Shown here: positions 1-12,501 of the stretch, in pieces
How positions within the stretch are numbered: the stretch's first letter is position 1
Layout: each line of letters opens with the position of its first letter
DNA from: Datura wrightii
Lineage: Eukaryota; Streptophyta; Magnoliopsida; Solanales; Solanaceae
DNA length: 64,000 nt
Reading direction: 5' to 3'
NCBI GenBank assembly: GCA_035772735.1
Contig: JASDFA010000007.1
Location: forward strand, 77,077,501 to 77,141,500
Notes under the pieces: model-generated
Told to the model about the DNA's origin: nothing
What the model saw: the letters and a program-made list of their open reading frames with translations, nothing else
Database searches by the model: none
Made by a program: the position numbers and the translations under genes

Positions 1-640
1 ACCATGATCAAGAGAGATAACGACATGATTGATAGTCTAAATAAAAAAAATGGGTTGACCGCCTCTATGACGATGCGCTTATACGGGAGGAAGTAAAATA
101 TGTACTAATATGATTTTGGAAGGGCTTGGATCTTTCAGAACAATAAGTATCGTACTACTACTAGTGGTTCAGGTGATGTAGAAGAGATGAATACAAATTT
201 TGGTTCTAGTGAGGTGAGCGCAAATAGTAGTTCAGATTCCAGTTGGTTTAGTGAGGGTGACTGTAAAAGTCACCGTATGGCTCAGTACAGTCTCTAGGCT
301 TTTCTGCGCTTTCATTGGACTAGTTTCCGGATAGGGAAGAAGGGTAGCACCATCCCGAGTGTTAGGATATATTTGTAATGTATAATATTATGTTAATAAA
401 AAAACACATGGAGTAATTTTTGCATCATTGCATCAATACCCTAGCACCGGGTTTCCTTAACGCCTTCCACCAGGCCATAACCGCAATTAGACCATACTGT
501 CGCATACAGTCTCATAGACCCGCATCTTTTAAAGAGACGAATTGGTACGTATGGGCTTCCACCATCCATCTTATAATGCGATAGACATCTTATGCTGCGG
601 CAAGCATACTATGATGCGACATTTATAGGTGGGGAAGTAG
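1..640. other. Unassigned AT-rich sequence
   Basis: No convincing reading frame, LTR end or known element was recognised. A 7 bp inverted repeat (GGTGACT / AGTCACC, loop GTAAA) lies at 256-274, and poly-A runs occur near 40 and 400. The style differs from both the mitochondrial-like DNA that follows and the Athila elements. It could be the end of another degraded transposon. Confidence 0.3.
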
Positions 641-3600
641 CCTTGTAGTCTTGCTTGTTCATCCTCGGGGAACTGAACTCTCTTGAGATAGGCAAAATAA
701 AGAGTGAGGTAGTGGAAAACTAACAAAGATTATCTTCTCAAGGCTAGAAGTGCTATAAAGGAAAGTAGGTCGAAGAAGGAGACAAGAACTATCTTGCTAT
801 ACCTGAATCAGTTTGACTCAATGCTTGCACTTGGATCTTTCTCCCCAGCTTCTTTCTAAAATTCTAGTCAAGCCCTTCTAGTATGCCTCGAGAGCCTTAG
901 ATACTATTTTATTTTCCTTACCCATATATCATAGTTAGTACCCTCAAAGCCATTGCCTTTCAAGTAGAGCGTCTTTTCAAGTCAGTCTTGTCCCGCCTGC
1001 TTGTTAGCAAGTGCCTCGGGCCCTGCCTCTCTTTTCCAACAATCTCAGCCGAGTGCTTCGTTCCTCTCCTTTTAGGCGAGCTACTTCGTTCCAGCCTTTC
1101 TCTTTCTATTTTGAAACACTTTCGGCTTGAACTCTATTCGTTTGAGCTCGCAACCCTTCTCGACCTGTCTTTTCAGACTCATTCCCTTTCTCTTTTGAAA
1201 CAATCTTAGTTCAAGCACTGATTGACAAACTCATCTCCGTATATATTTCTGGAATGCACTCCTAGACAGGGAAGTGCAGGTTCAAGCCCAACTCATGAAA
1301 AGGCCTTTGCTATTAAAGGAGAATGATCTTTCTCTATCTCCGCAACTCTAATTGTAACATGATCTAGGGAAGCTATTCAGTAAGGAAAGATCGTATCTGC
1401 GTAGAGCAGCTTGGGCTAGAGCAGCAATCTTATTACTTTCGGCTGACTGAAAGGGAGAATAAGACTCTTTATTTGCCTTAGTTTGCGAAAGACCCCCGGA
1501 AATACAAAGAAGAGTAATAATATAGTTTCTAACAAGTATAAATCTCCAGATTCAGCGAATGGAGCAAGAGTAGATTTATCAGCTGGAAGTCATGTCCCCG
1601 GCTAGCGGAGAAATGGATCTATCCTTGTGAGTTCTTCCCTAGATTCATTCCTTCCTTAAGGGAAGTTCTCATTCGAGGATTTTAGAGGATTCTCATCTGG
1701 CTCTTAATCAGCGAAAGAAGGAGTACAAGAGGTCTCACCCGGTGGACCAGTAAACACTTTACCTACGCGACAGTCAAATGAGCATTATACTGAGTCATTG
1801 GAATCGAAGTAAGGGAATTGGAGACTTCACCAATCGAAGAGAATAGGAGTGACCTAACCACTTAGGAAGAATTGAAACCATAGGAAATGTTCCAGCTTCG
1901 CCATCCTTACCTTCAATCCAATCTGATTCTGATTCCGCGGAAAGTCTTTCAAGTTCGGATATGATTCACCCAATATAACCCTCCTTAACTGCCCTAGCTT
2001 CTTACCCATCGGGCATGGTGGAACATACTTCTTGATTGGGCATCTTTCAGAGAAGAAACTGCATATGAATCAGGCACACTCTAACCCCTGAACTTCCCTC
2101 CTAGAGGCGGGTGCTTTACTTCCTGCTCTTTGTCCATTCGGAAAATAAGGTCTGAAAGGACAAATATTAATAAGATTAGATGCTGACCCAAACTATTAAA
2201 TATCTCCCGATTCTCTTAAGGCCATAAATCACGAAAAGTCGGGCAAGAGCGCTATCAAAGACTGTTTCCCTGGAAGAAGAGCTGGGCAAAGACTAAGGGA
2301 ATATCTTTTCATCGCTATAAGGCAGATGAAGTTTGACATCAATAAAGAGAAAGAATTTCTTCTAGAATTCTAGATCCCATCTTTCATTCTTCTGGTTCTG
2401 TGGAAGGTGAAAGGGCCAGGGACAGAACTCTTGGGGGAGCACTCTCCAGGGACATAACAGCATTCTGTCACCGCGAGCTTAGGGCATTGGATTAGGATTC
2501 CCTGACCTTATAAAACATCATTTGAATCACTCACTCTACTATAAAACCACTAAGAAGGATTAGATTACCAACCCCTCTTTCTAACTAGAACTTCAGAACA
2601 GCTACGCTTGTTGCCCGCTAAAGCAATTGTCGCAGCTCCAGCTGAAGCAATTGTATCTGCTCTGGTAGATCAGAGCTACTCAAAAACCGTGATAGGTGCT
2701 TCAGATCAGAACTGCTTACAACAGCCTTGACCTGGTCCAATGGAAAGGGAAAGCTGAAAGAAAAGAGAGTTTCAATCCATAAATGATCCGATACATATAA
2801 ATATGTTACTTGAACTTGACTCCATGAAACCTTGTTTGAGCGAGACGAATGGACAATAGATAAAGAGTTGTAGCTAGGTCCTATAGAAATTGAAATAAGA
2901 GCTTGCCAGTCAAGTGGAAGGTATTCGGGGAGCCAAAAAGTGCTCCATACGAGGCCGATTCGATCTCCATTGTGTAGCCCTTCAAGTGCTAATAGACCGC
3001 GAGCTCCTGTTGTTTATTGGCATGGACTGAACATGGTCCCTAGCTATGAACCTAGGTGTTGACTTCGTGAAACCTTAGTAGGATGGTTCACTGGAGATGC
3101 AGTGTACTCAGCTTTTCCATTTTTTCTTTTTCTTTGCCTCCAACAGTTGACTGGGCTATAGCTAAACCTGCCCTTTGTCTAAAGATGTGGTGCCACGAGA
3201 TATTCGATTTGAGAGTACCTTCTCATTGGGGCATGCCAGCAACCTTGCGGCTGAGAATTATCTGGTGCGGGAGTAATCCATCGAGCTGAATGCTTGGTTG
3301 AGTATTCTATCACGCATAGTAAAACAGGCATCCCTATACCTATGTGTCTTGTGTGCTTATTAGTTCCATTGAGGGGTGGCCAAAGGTTAGGCGTACACAT
3401 GGGCTCATCCCCACCATCGATTTAGAAATTTCCATTTTCAGCAATTTTGGTTGTCAAGTCGAGATATGAGTGTATAGGGGCGCTAAACTCCCCGTGCTGT
3501 GATGGGTTCTGCCATGTGAAAGTGGTGAACTGCTTGTCAGGGATAGGCTAAACCATGATGCTGTGTTACTAGGCTTTCGCCTCTCCCTTCACTAAGAAAG

Positions 3601-3739
3601 TCTCACTCCTATTCTTTAAGAAAAAGAAGATGGAAACTGAGCTTGATTATCTAATGGAAGGGAAGGAAGAAGTGGAACTTTGCATAAAGTTCAAATCGCT
3701 GGGGGTAGGATTTCCGTAATAGAGTCAAAATGAATAGTT
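641..3739. other. Possible nuclear copy of plant mitochondrial DNA
   Basis: About 3.1 kb with no coding region, no LTR or terminal repeat and a base composition unlike the AT-rich retroelements around it. The texture (short mixed purine/pyrimidine blocks such as CTTTCGCCTCTCCC and GAAAGGGAGAATAAG) resembles plant mitochondrial intergenic and group II intron DNA. The stretch from about 3000 to 3650 looks most like an intron body, but I could not assign it to a named mitochondrial gene. Small reading frames inside it have no recognisable domains. It ends abruptly where the truncated 5' LTR of element A begins. This is inference from sequence style; other degraded non-coding DNA is possible. Confidence 0.4.
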
Positions 3740-3740
3740 T

Positions 3741-3774
3741 CTCATAAATAGGAGTGTGAGTTTGAGCATTATCA
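3741..3774 (+). repeat. Truncated 5' LTR remnant of element A
   Basis: The last ~34 bases match the end of the full LTR at 8662-10333: both finish with a GTGAG or ATGAG tract followed by TTTGAGCATTATCA. The remaining ~1.6 kb of the 5' LTR is missing. Confidence 0.8.
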
Positions 3775-3779
3775 AAAAG

Positions 3780-3797
3780 TGGTGTCATTGCTAGGGA
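3780..3797 (+). other. Primer binding site of element A (tRNA-Asp type, degraded)
   Basis: TGGTGTCATTGCTAGGGA lies five bases after the LTR end and matches TGGCGCCGTTGCCGGGGA, the complement of the 3' end of plant tRNA-Asp, except at four positions. All four differences are C-to-T or G-to-A transitions. Confidence 0.8.
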
Positions 3798-3835
3798 ATA
3801 CGACTAAGATTAGATTAATTGCTTGTATTTAACTT

Positions 3836-6800
3836 TTGGTTGTTATTTTGCCGTTTATGTTTTGTTGTTTTTCTTCCGTGATTCATTCAGGTTACACCAA
3901 GGAAGCTACCTTTGCAACCACCCAGATGGAAAATAAGAGGCTGCTAATGCCTATGGGAGAGATGATGAATATTGACATACTAATAGCCGTCTTGATGAAT
4001 TATGAGGAAGATAGAGTATCGGGGTACACGAAACTGGTAAATGCTTCAGAAGGAATAGGGTCGTATAATTTCAGACCAAACAAGTTAGACCTTGACTTGA
4101 AGAACCGTGTAACCCCAGCAGCAAAGCCATCAGTGGAGGAACCACCACTTCTGGAACTTAAGGCATTACCTCCCCACCTCAAGTATGCATTCTTGGGTGA
4201 AGACAATATTTTGCCAGTGATTATTGCAGCTGACTTGACAGACTGGAAAGTAGAAGCTTTGACCACAGTATTGAAAAGGAATAAGAAGGCAATCGGATGG
4301 ACCATAGCTGACATCATCGTAATCCCTCTAGGTATATATAATCACAAAATCTAGGTCGAGCCAAATTGCATACCAAGCATAGAACATCAGCGACGACTGA
4401 ACCCACTAATGCAAGAAGTAGTGAAGAAGGAGATCATCAAGTGGCTAGACACAGGGAGTGGTTTACCCTATCGCGGATAGAAAGTGGGTGAGTCCAGTAC
4501 AGTGTGTGCCAAAGAAAGGTAGGATCACAACTGTGCCCAATGAGAAAAATGAGTTGATACTAATGAGACTAGTCACGGGGTGGCGTGTATGTATGTATTA
4601 CTGAAAGATCAACCACTGGACCCAGAAGGACCAGTTTCCTATGCCATTCATGGATCAGATGCTAGATGGGTTGGCAGGTAGAGGTTGGTACTATTTTCTT
4701 GATGGTTATTCAGGGTACAATCAGATCACTATAGCCCCGTAATACAAAGAGAAGACCACCTTCACCTGCCCGTATGGAACATTTGCTTTCAGGAGAATGC
4801 CCTTTGGGTTATGTAATGCACTAGCCACATTCCAACGCTATATGATGTCGATCTTCTCGGACATGGTGGAGGATACCATCGAGGTATTTATTGACGACTT
4901 CTCAGTTGTGGGTGAATCATTCGAATCTTGTCTCAAACATTTGGGCAAAGTGTTGAACAGATGAGAAGAAACTAATATGGTCCTAAATTGGGAGAAATTT
5001 CACTTCATGTTCAAAGAAGGAATAGTGTTGGATCACAATATCTATGGAAAGGGGATAGAGGTGGACAAGGCAAAAATTAAAGTTATAGCAAGGTTGCTAC
5101 CGCCTATTTCAATAAAAGGGGTCAGAAGCTCTTTAGGGCATGCAGGATTCTATAGGAGATTCATCAAGGATTTTTCAAAGATTGCACAACCATTTTGCAA
5201 GCTGCTCGAGAAGGAGGTGAAGTTCGTATTTGATGAGGCGTGTCTGAAGGCTTTTGAGTGTCTGAAGGAGAAACTCACCATTGCTCCTATTATTATTTCT
5301 CCATATTGGTCTCTTCCATTTGAGGTAATGTGTGATGCTAGTGGAGTGGCCCTCGGTGCTATCTTAGGCCAATGGAGAGTGAAAATTTTTCATCCTATCT
5401 ATTATGCTAGTAAAACACTGAACACAACCCAAAAGAACTACACTGTCACTGAACAGGAGCTACTAGCAGTGGTCTTTGCATTTGAGAAGTTTTGAGCATA
5501 CTTGCTTGAAACTAAGGTGATCGTACATACAAACCATGTTTCTTTGAGGTACCTGATGTCTAAAAAGGATGCTAAATCCAGATTGATCAGATGGGTGCTG
5601 TTACTTCAAGAATTCAAGTTTGAGGTGAAAGACCTGAAAGGAATTGAAAATCAGGTAGTTGATCACTTGCCTAGACTAGAATCTGACGCTAGAGTAAGAG
5701 AGGAGATTGATACTGATGATGACTTCCTAGATGAACAGGTATTAGTGGCATCTCAAGACTTGATTCCCTGGTTTGCTGACATTGCAAATTATTTGGTCAG
5801 CGACATGATCCCAGCAGATATGACTCCCCAGCAAAGGAAGAATTTCTTGTTCGACGTTGGAAGGTACTATTGGGATGAACCATACTTATTCCGCATTTAT
5901 GCAGATGGGTTAATTCAGAGGTGTGTGATAGAGGTAGAAATGTTGAGCATTCTGGAGGCTTGTCACTCATCCCTAGTTGGGGGTCATCATAGTGGTATCC
6001 GAACTGCACACAAAATCTTGTAGTGCGGGTATTACTGTCCCTCTATTCACCAAGATGCCTATGATTATGCCAAGGCATGTGATCAATGCCAAAGACAGGG
6101 TGGCATTACTCACAAGCATGAGCTACTATTGACCCCTATCCTGGAAGTTGAGTTATTCGATGTATGGGGTATTGACCTTCATGGGCCTATTTGTTAGCTC
6201 ATATGGGATGAAATACATCCTGGTGGCGGTGGATTATGTCTCCAAATGGGTAGAGACTATTGCACGACCTAATAATGAAGGAAAAAGTGCCACTGCATTT
6301 CTGCGAAAGCATATATTCGCTAGGTTTGGTACTCCCAGATAAATAATCAGTGATGGTGGATCACACTTTTGTAACTGCCTCTTTAGAATCCTACTGGAGA
6401 AATCTGGCAGGAAGCATAAGGTGGCAACACCTTACCATCCTCAATTAAGTGGGCAGGTGGAAGTGTCTAACAGAGAGATAAAGACTATTCTGGAAAAGAT
6501 GGTGAATATCAACCGATTGATCTAGGAAGCTCGATTATGTGCTATGGGCCTATCGAACAACTCATAAGACCCCAATTGGCTCATCTCCATATCAGCTGGT
6601 CTATGGAAAGTCATTTCATCTGCCGGTTGAGTTATAGAATAAGGCATTATGGGGCCCTGAAAAAGCTGAACTTAAATTGGAATGAAGCAGCCAAGTCGAG
6701 ACTTGACCAGCTCAATGAGTTAGTTGAATTCAAGGTTCGAGATTATGAGAGTGTGACCATTTATAAATAAAGAATAAAAATCTATCATGACAGGAAGATT

Positions 6801-7049
6801 ACAAAGAGGGATTTCAATGTTGGTGATTTGGTCCTACTATTCAACTCAAGGCTCCGTTTGCATCCCGAAAAATTGAAATCTTGGTGGATGGGACCATATA
6901 GAGTGGTGAATGTGTCCCCATATGGTGCAGTGGAGCTTGAAAATAAAGAGGGTAAAAGATTCAAGGTCAAAGAGCAAAGGATAAAGCTATATCTAGGAGA
7001 CACCGAGGAAATAAGAGGAATTGAGGCGGCGTACCTTGATGACGCCTGA
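3836..7049 (+). pseudogene. pol: Broken Athila pol: reverse transcriptase, RNase H, integrase
   Basis: Pol would make reverse transcriptase/RNase H (cDNA synthesis) and integrase. The open part at 3836-4354 carries the lead-in to RT, including LELKALP and KAIGWTIADI. The RT palm lies at about 4420-4980, with FLDGYSGYNQI absent its leading F in the copy (YFLDGYSGYNQI near 4690) and the catalytic FIDD at 4887-4898. The thumb and RNase H span about 4977-5700 (GVRSSLGHAGFYRRF, TEQELLAVVFAFEKF). The integrase HHCC finger is at about 5950-6110, the core at about 6140-6500 and the C-terminal LVLLFNSRLRLHP region at 6828-7049. Stops include TGA at about 5496 (expected R) and TAG at about 6024 (expected Q); RT and the integrase core are also frameshifted. 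The catalytic Glu context SGQVEVSN survives near 6450. No gag or protease precedes it. The assignment to Athila is confident. Confidence 0.9.
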
Positions 7050-7064
7050 TGAATCATGAAAGTT

Positions 7065-7113
7065 ACATCGTGTCGTGATGTTAAATCAGGCATTGTATGG
7101 GAGGCAACTCATG
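7065..7113 (+). other. Conserved double-hairpin block after pol (element A)
   Basis: Stem I is ACATCG / TGATGT around loop TGTCG (7065-7081). Stem II is TATGGG / CTCATG around loop AGGCAA (7096-7113) and pairs fully if G-U pairs are allowed. Related blocks occur at the same place in elements B, C, H and K. The phrase GGTGAAGTCTGAGTAGCC follows at about 7117, which in B precedes a second copy of the block, so A may once have had two. Confidence 0.7.
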
Positions 7114-8661
7114 GAAGGTGAAGTCTGAGTAGCCACAGGTATGTTCCCTTCCTTATGTATTGTATTCTACGCTTCGAGGATGAAGCATGCTTTTCAAAAG
7201 GGGAGGGGGCGTACTTGCATATTTTTTGATATTTTTGGATTCGTCCGAGGATTTTTCTTGCCCTGTTCCTTTTCCCTAGGGAATGCTATCTAGTAGAACC
7301 AGCATTTTTAGGATGTTTTTATTTAATTAGAAAGTAGTTTAGGAGTACTCAGCCGATAAAATACACTTATTTTGAAAAATTAACCCAATTTTGATGGTTA
7401 GCCGTGTACTTGTTGATTGCAAAACATGATTTATGTGGATCTTTTTGTGTCATTTAGTGTATTAGAATGAGTAGTTGTAGTTAGCCATATATGAACTGGA
7501 CAGGTAGAATGAATGAAAAATATATACCATGAGTGAGTGAGGTCTATACCTAGTTCAATAGTACATAGAGGATCTAGAACTTGCCCGGTTGGTCTTTACA
7601 TAGGTTTTAGAATAGTTGGTTAGAAAAATATCATAGGCCATTTTTGTTTAGCTCATTTTAGCTTAAATTACTCTACGAACATAATATGATTCCCTTGATC
7701 CCAATTTTGAGTCTTAAATGGACTATTTTTATTTGATTAAACGACTAACCTTAACCATTTTTTATAATAAACCTGCTTTACCCCTTATCCCTCCTTGGAC
7801 ATTATGAACCTCAACCCAGGCAAAATGCCTAAGTTGAGGGTAGCTAGAGTAGGGGTGCATATATCATGGGGAGGTGAATAAAGAAAATAAAGGAAAAAGG
7901 GTTTAAAATGAGGCGTGGTGTGATAAAGGAAGAAAAAAGAGCTGAAAAGAAAAAATTGAAAAGAAAAATACAAAAGAGAAAAATAAATGAAAAGTTGAAA
8001 ACACACCACAGTTATACAATTGCATAAAAAATAGAGAAAAGGTAGGAAAAATTTGAAAAAGTGAAAAGGGTGAAATAAGTAAAAAGTGGAGCCACATGTA
8101 TGTAGTGACAAGGAGGGTTTAGTTATTAAAAAGTCCATATTTACCATACCCAGCCCGAAAGCCTACATTACAAGCTGAATAAAGTCCTATAGTGATCCTA
8201 GCCCGACTGTCCGAAGAGCCGAAGTAGAGAAAACAAGGGCAAGCCTATGGTATTTGATGTGTAGTATTTGGAACTTCCTTGTGATAGTGAGAGTCTTACT
8301 TATTCAGTCCCATGTTCCATATTTTCATATATCTATGAGTTGGAGACTTCATTTACTGTGAGGGTACATAGTTTATGTTTTATTCTGCCAGCTGTCAGTG
8401 TGAAAAGCATTGGTAATGACTTGATTCTCTGCTAATTACTAGATGATATATCTTGATCCCTGTTTATCATGGTTTGTGGTTACTTGATATGTATATGCTG
8501 ATGTGGTTTACTGGTAAAAGGGTCAAAAGCTGTTTGAGTTTATAGTGCAAATTTTGATTGGTGTTGGCTGTAGTATCCTAGGTTTATTTTCTACTTAAGC
8601 GTTGTTTTTAGTTTTTGTTTTCTTTGCTTGAGGACATGCAAGAGTCTTAAGTTGAGGGTTT
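7114..8661 (+). other. 3' untranslated region of element A
   Basis: No gene seen. It holds the conserved motif TCTAGAACTTGCCCGG (7573-7588), a purine-rich tract (about 7860-8100) whose complement gives spurious Phe/Leu-rich frames, a phrase shared with elements K and H (GGGCAAGCCTATGG near 8240) and a polypurine tract at about 8646-8661 (TTAAGTTGAGGGTTT) directly before the LTR. The same order is seen in K and H, and partly in B. Confidence 0.7.
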
Positions 8662-10333
8662 TGATGTGTTGTGAGTTTACAGCACTTGCAACTCTTAAAA
8701 TTGAGAAAATAGCATGGACTTAGATATGTTTATATGGATATGAGGTGTTTTTACTTGGGTTTCATGGAAAATAGGTGTTGGAGCAAAAATGTGCAAAAGA
8801 TGCAGAAAAGTGCAGAAAATCAGCCAAGTACTAATCTCAATATGAGCAGTACCTAGATTGTACAAGCCATATTGAGACTCGTGAAGAAGTTCAGAAGGCT
8901 GGTTCAATGCAAAGGCAAAGTACGACTCTCAGTACGAGCGGTAACTGGAGTCGTAGAATACTTCAGAGAAAAGTTGCACAATTGAAGTCTCCTGGTACGA
9001 GTAGCACCTAAGGATCGTAGCATCTACCTACAACCCGTAACAGGAGCCATGGGAAGCTTCAGGTATGTTAAATATTTGCAGAACTGAAGATGCAACAAGC
9101 AGTCACGAGTCATAGGAGCAAGGTATGAGGCGTACCAAGACACTCGTAGAGAACTTCAGAAGATGTCAAGGTTCACAGAGCTAAGCCATGGATGAATTGT
9201 ACGACTCATAGGATCATAGTACGTGTCGTACTAGCTTCCAACACTTAGCCAATTCTGCAGCAGCCAAGAAATATACGAGAGTAAGGTATGACCTGTATAA
9301 TCCTATACGGGTCGTATGACGAGTCGTAGGATGTGTCGACGCCAGATTTGGACATTTTCCTGTTAGCTTAGAAAAAAGATTTCTATTTTCTATATAAATA
9401 CCTTTTATAATTATTTTAGTAGGAGAACATCAGAATACATTGATAGAAGGTTCATAATCTTGTTTTGTGAATTATTATCAAGTTTGTAAACAATATTGGA
9501 GAGCAATTCTTGAGATAAAAACTTAGTTTTCTCAATTTTTCTTGATTTTGTTCATCAATATTCAAAGCAGGTTTTCTTCCAATTATCATTGTAAGTATTC
9601 AGTTATGTGTTTGTCTATGAATACTAATCACAATTTTGCAATCATGAGAGGCTAAAACCTCCACAACTAGGATTGTGGGAACCATGGTGGATTAACGAAC
9701 TAGGGTTATAGAGAGTGATTTGAAACTAATGCTGAACTCTAGTATTGTATTCCCTTCATCTTTAAACTTTTCTTAACGGTGTGCAACGTTAGGACTTGCC
9801 TAAATTTTTTACTTGCTTGAACCTAGAGAAGTAAAGATTAGGAAAAGAGAATTACAACAAAGCCTTGATCCTTTATGATCATTGTATCACTTGAGCTATA
9901 GTCGCAAGATAGGTAATTTTGGAGCAAATTGATAACAGTTGAATTGAAATCGCTCATGGACCTAACTCGGTGATTGAGTATAGTCATCCAATAGGGACGA
10001 ACCAGTCGTTTGGATGAACCTTAGTTATCAGTTGTACTAGTAAAGTATTTGGATAGATCATAAGTGTAAAACCCGAAGTAGTTATGAATCCATGGGGAAC
10101 ATTTATCCTAGTTAGTTGCATTAATTTGAAATCAACATCCAATTTCTCAACAATATTACTTGTTACTTTTATGAATTCCCCCCTATAGGAGATAATTGAC
10201 TTAAAAGCTTAAATACTAGCATTCTTCTATTTCATTCCATATTTTCTGTGGGAGCAACCCCGACCTTTGTTGGGTTCTTTATTGAAAACGTCCACTTCAT
10301 AATTAATCAGGAGTATGAGTTTGAGCATTATCA
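8662..10333 (+). repeat. 3' LTR of element A
   Basis: The LTR starts TGATGTGTTGTGAG after the polypurine tract and ends TTTGAGCATTATCA, about 1.67 kb. A cluster of degenerate TACGAGTCGTA-like repeats fills about 8820-9340, just upstream of a TATA box (TATATAAATA, 9391-9400). This places the cluster in U3 and the transcription start near 9425. Confidence 0.85.
9391..9400 (+). promoter_or_regulatory. LTR TATA box, element A
   Basis: TATATAAATA lies downstream of the repeat cluster and about 40% into the LTR, the usual place for the retroelement promoter. Confidence 0.65.
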
Positions 10334-10840
10334 ATCACGGACTGAACAGGGCACCCAAAGTAAACTTGAGGAACCGGAGCCATGGAAAAGGAACCACTAA
10401 AACTACCTCTCTTCTGAGCCTTCTTCTCGACGTTCTTCGCATAACCATCTGACTTAACGTCTTCCATTCTTCACGTATTCCACCACTTCTTGGAAGGTAT
10501 TAACTGAGGAGACCATCTGCAAAGCTGACAACCAGAGCCCCACATTCAGTCCCTTTACGAACCGCCTGATCCTCTCCTCCTCTATGGGTAGTAACGATAA
10601 ATCATACCTAGACAAGGAGTGAAAACGAGCCTCATAGGCTGCAACTTAGGAGGTCCCCTGCTTAATAGTAGTGAACTCATCACACCTCTGATCCCGCAAG
10701 GTGTGAGGCACATACTTCTCCAACAAGATAAAGTAGAATTGAGTTCATTTTAATAGCGGTGACCCTGCCGGCCTGCAATCCACAAACGCCCTCTGATAAA
10801 GGGCGTACTCACGCACTTCATAGACATATTTAGCTCGTAA
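10334..10840 (-). pseudogene. gag: Gag fragment of a Ty3/gypsy chromovirus-like element
   Basis: Read on the minus strand, this stretch resembles the middle of a plant gypsy gag: RPAGSP, then EKYVPHTLRDQRCDEF, VAAYEARFHSLSRYD, EEERIRRFVKGLN and FQEVVEYVK. Gag would form the virus-like particle. Several stops and frameshifts break it, and no LTR, zinc knuckle or pol accompanies it. It is wedged between the end of element A and the LTR of element C, in opposite orientation to both, so it is a relic of an older insertion. The right boundary is approximate. Confidence 0.7.
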
Positions 10841-10849
10841 TTTACTATG

Positions 10850-12303
10850 TTTTGAGAATAAATTATGTGTGTTTGCATGTGTTTATATTATATATTTGTG
10901 AAAAGAGCTAACACATATGATTAGATGTTTTCAGGGCTAAAAATTATGGATTTGAACATATTTGAGGCTTTTGGAATATATGTTAAAAAGTTGGAATGAA
11001 CAATGCAAAGATCAAAGCTTGAAGTGACCATTAGCCATACTGCACGACCAACCGCGCGAGGCAAAGGCACTGCAGCTCGATGCACCACGCGAGGCGCCAA
11101 CACTCTTGGCGCTACAAGGTGTGCGACTCGGCAGCAAGAATTGCAATGCCAGGCGCGAGGTGCCAGCCTCCTGGTGCTACAGCATGCTCGAGGCATTTCC
11201 TTCCCAATGCTATGTCAGGCGCGAGACGCCCCTCTCTAGGCGCTACAAGGTGTTGGACGCGACAAGGAGTTCAAACGGCTAACAACAAGCAAATCGCACT
11301 TCAGCTAGGAAAAGGAGCTTCCAATCCCAAAGCAAACCCGCAAAGGAATAAGAAAAACATAAATCTACTACTATAAATACCCTTTTACTTTTATGTAATA
11401 GCCAAGTTGGAAGAGGTCTTAAGTATTAAGTATTAACACGTTTTGAAGATATAAGTTTAGAGATGCAATTGTAAGGTTTTATTTCATATTTTTAGACAAT
11501 TGTTGAATTGTTCTTCCTTACTTTTGCATTATTCAAGTGAAGTTTCTTCCTATCATCATTGTAAGTATTATTTTTGAGCTTTTGTCTATGAATGTTATGA
11601 ATTTACTTATAATTATGAGAGGCTAAAACCTCCACAACTAGGATTGTGGGAACCATGATGAATTAACACACATAGGTAAAATACTTAGTGATTCTTAAAT
11701 GGAGTTTATGCATGTATTATTTTTTCCTTCGTTTTAGTTGTTTCTTAACAGTTGCAAACGTTGGAATTTGCCTTATTGTTACTCACCGGATCAAGGAGGT
11801 GATGAATGGAAAAAAAGATTAACAACGGAGATTCGAGGCTATCAACCCTCATCTAATAGCTTGACCTTGTCCGGGAATAGCTAATCCGATTTCAAGGGTA
11901 AGGGTTAGTCAAGTATAATCCACATATGGACCAAGTTGCATGGTGATAATCATCTAAATAGGGGACCAACCATTTAGGTGAATTTAACTTATCCATATTG
12001 TATGCTAAGCACCGGAATAGATCACAATTATAAAACGCCTTGTGGTTATGAACTCATGGGGAACACTTACCCTAGTTAGTTGCATTAATTTGGAATCGAC
12101 CTTTACTTTCTCTCAACGACATTGTTTGTTACTTTTATAAATTTCCCCCCATTTAGGAGATAATTGACTTAAAAGCTTAAGTACTAGCATTCTTCTATAT
12201 GCTTCCATATTCCCTGTGGGATCGACCCCAACCTTTGTTGGGTTCTATATTTGACATCGACCACTTTATATCTCATTCACGAGGTGTAATTTGGGCGACA
12301 TCA
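10850..12303 (+). repeat. LTR of element C
   Basis: It ends GGGCGACATCA immediately before a primer site, exactly as the LTR of B does. The 5' edge is not certain. A GC-rich cluster of imperfect inverted repeats (GCGCGAGGCGCC ... GGCGCTACAAGG) lies at about 11050-11260, upstream of a TATA box at 11371. The R/U5 part after 11500 is clearly related to the LTRs of A and B. Confidence 0.7.
11371..11380 (+). promoter_or_regulatory. LTR TATA box, element C
   Basis: CTATAAATAC lies about 110 bases downstream of the GC-rich repeat cluster, matching the layout in the other LTRs. Confidence 0.6.
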
Positions 12304-12308
12304 AATGT

Positions 12309-12326
12309 TGGCGCCGTTGCCGGGGA
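12309..12326 (+). other. Primer binding site of element C (tRNA-Asp type)
   Basis: TGGCGCCGTTGCCGGGGA is a perfect match to the complement of the plant tRNA-Asp 3' end and lies five bases after the LTR end. Confidence 0.9.
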
Positions 12327-12501
12327 ATACGGTTTAGGATTAGATTAATTTCTTGTGTTTAACTTTTAGTCTTTATTTCCTATTTTATGTTTTTTTGTAT
12401 TCTTTTTTTATCGTGTCACAGGATAGCGTGGTAAAAAAACCTCCAAAATGTGACCACGGTCCCATCTATATCTTGATGAAGTCTGAGTAATCAAGATACC
12501 T

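Larger units (their letters stand above)
3741..10333 (+). mobile_element. Athila-lineage LTR retrotransposon A, lacking gag and env-like ORF
   Basis: The element runs from a truncated 5' LTR remnant through primer site, pol, a conserved hairpin block, 3' UTR and polypurine tract to a full 3' LTR. Gag and protease are absent: pol begins about 110 bases after the primer site. No env-like ORF follows pol, and the sequence passes directly into 3' UTR homologous to that of element B (shared motif CTATCTAGTAGAA near 7287 and 21712). It cannot have moved by its own proteins. The 5' LTR is cut at the boundary with the mitochondrial-like DNA, so no target duplication can be checked. Confidence 0.85.

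Noticed and set aside
988..1209. 73-codon plus-strand frame in the mitochondrial-like region
   Set aside because: Leu/Ser-rich translation of a pyrimidine-rich stretch, with no domain or codon pattern.
3000..3650. Assignment to a specific mitochondrial nad intron
   Set aside because: The style fits a group II intron, but no exon boundary or domain V could be matched with confidence, so no gene name is given.
7785..8147. 120-codon minus-strand frame rich in Phe and Leu
   Set aside because: It is the complement of the purine-rich tract in the 3' UTR of A; composition alone explains it.
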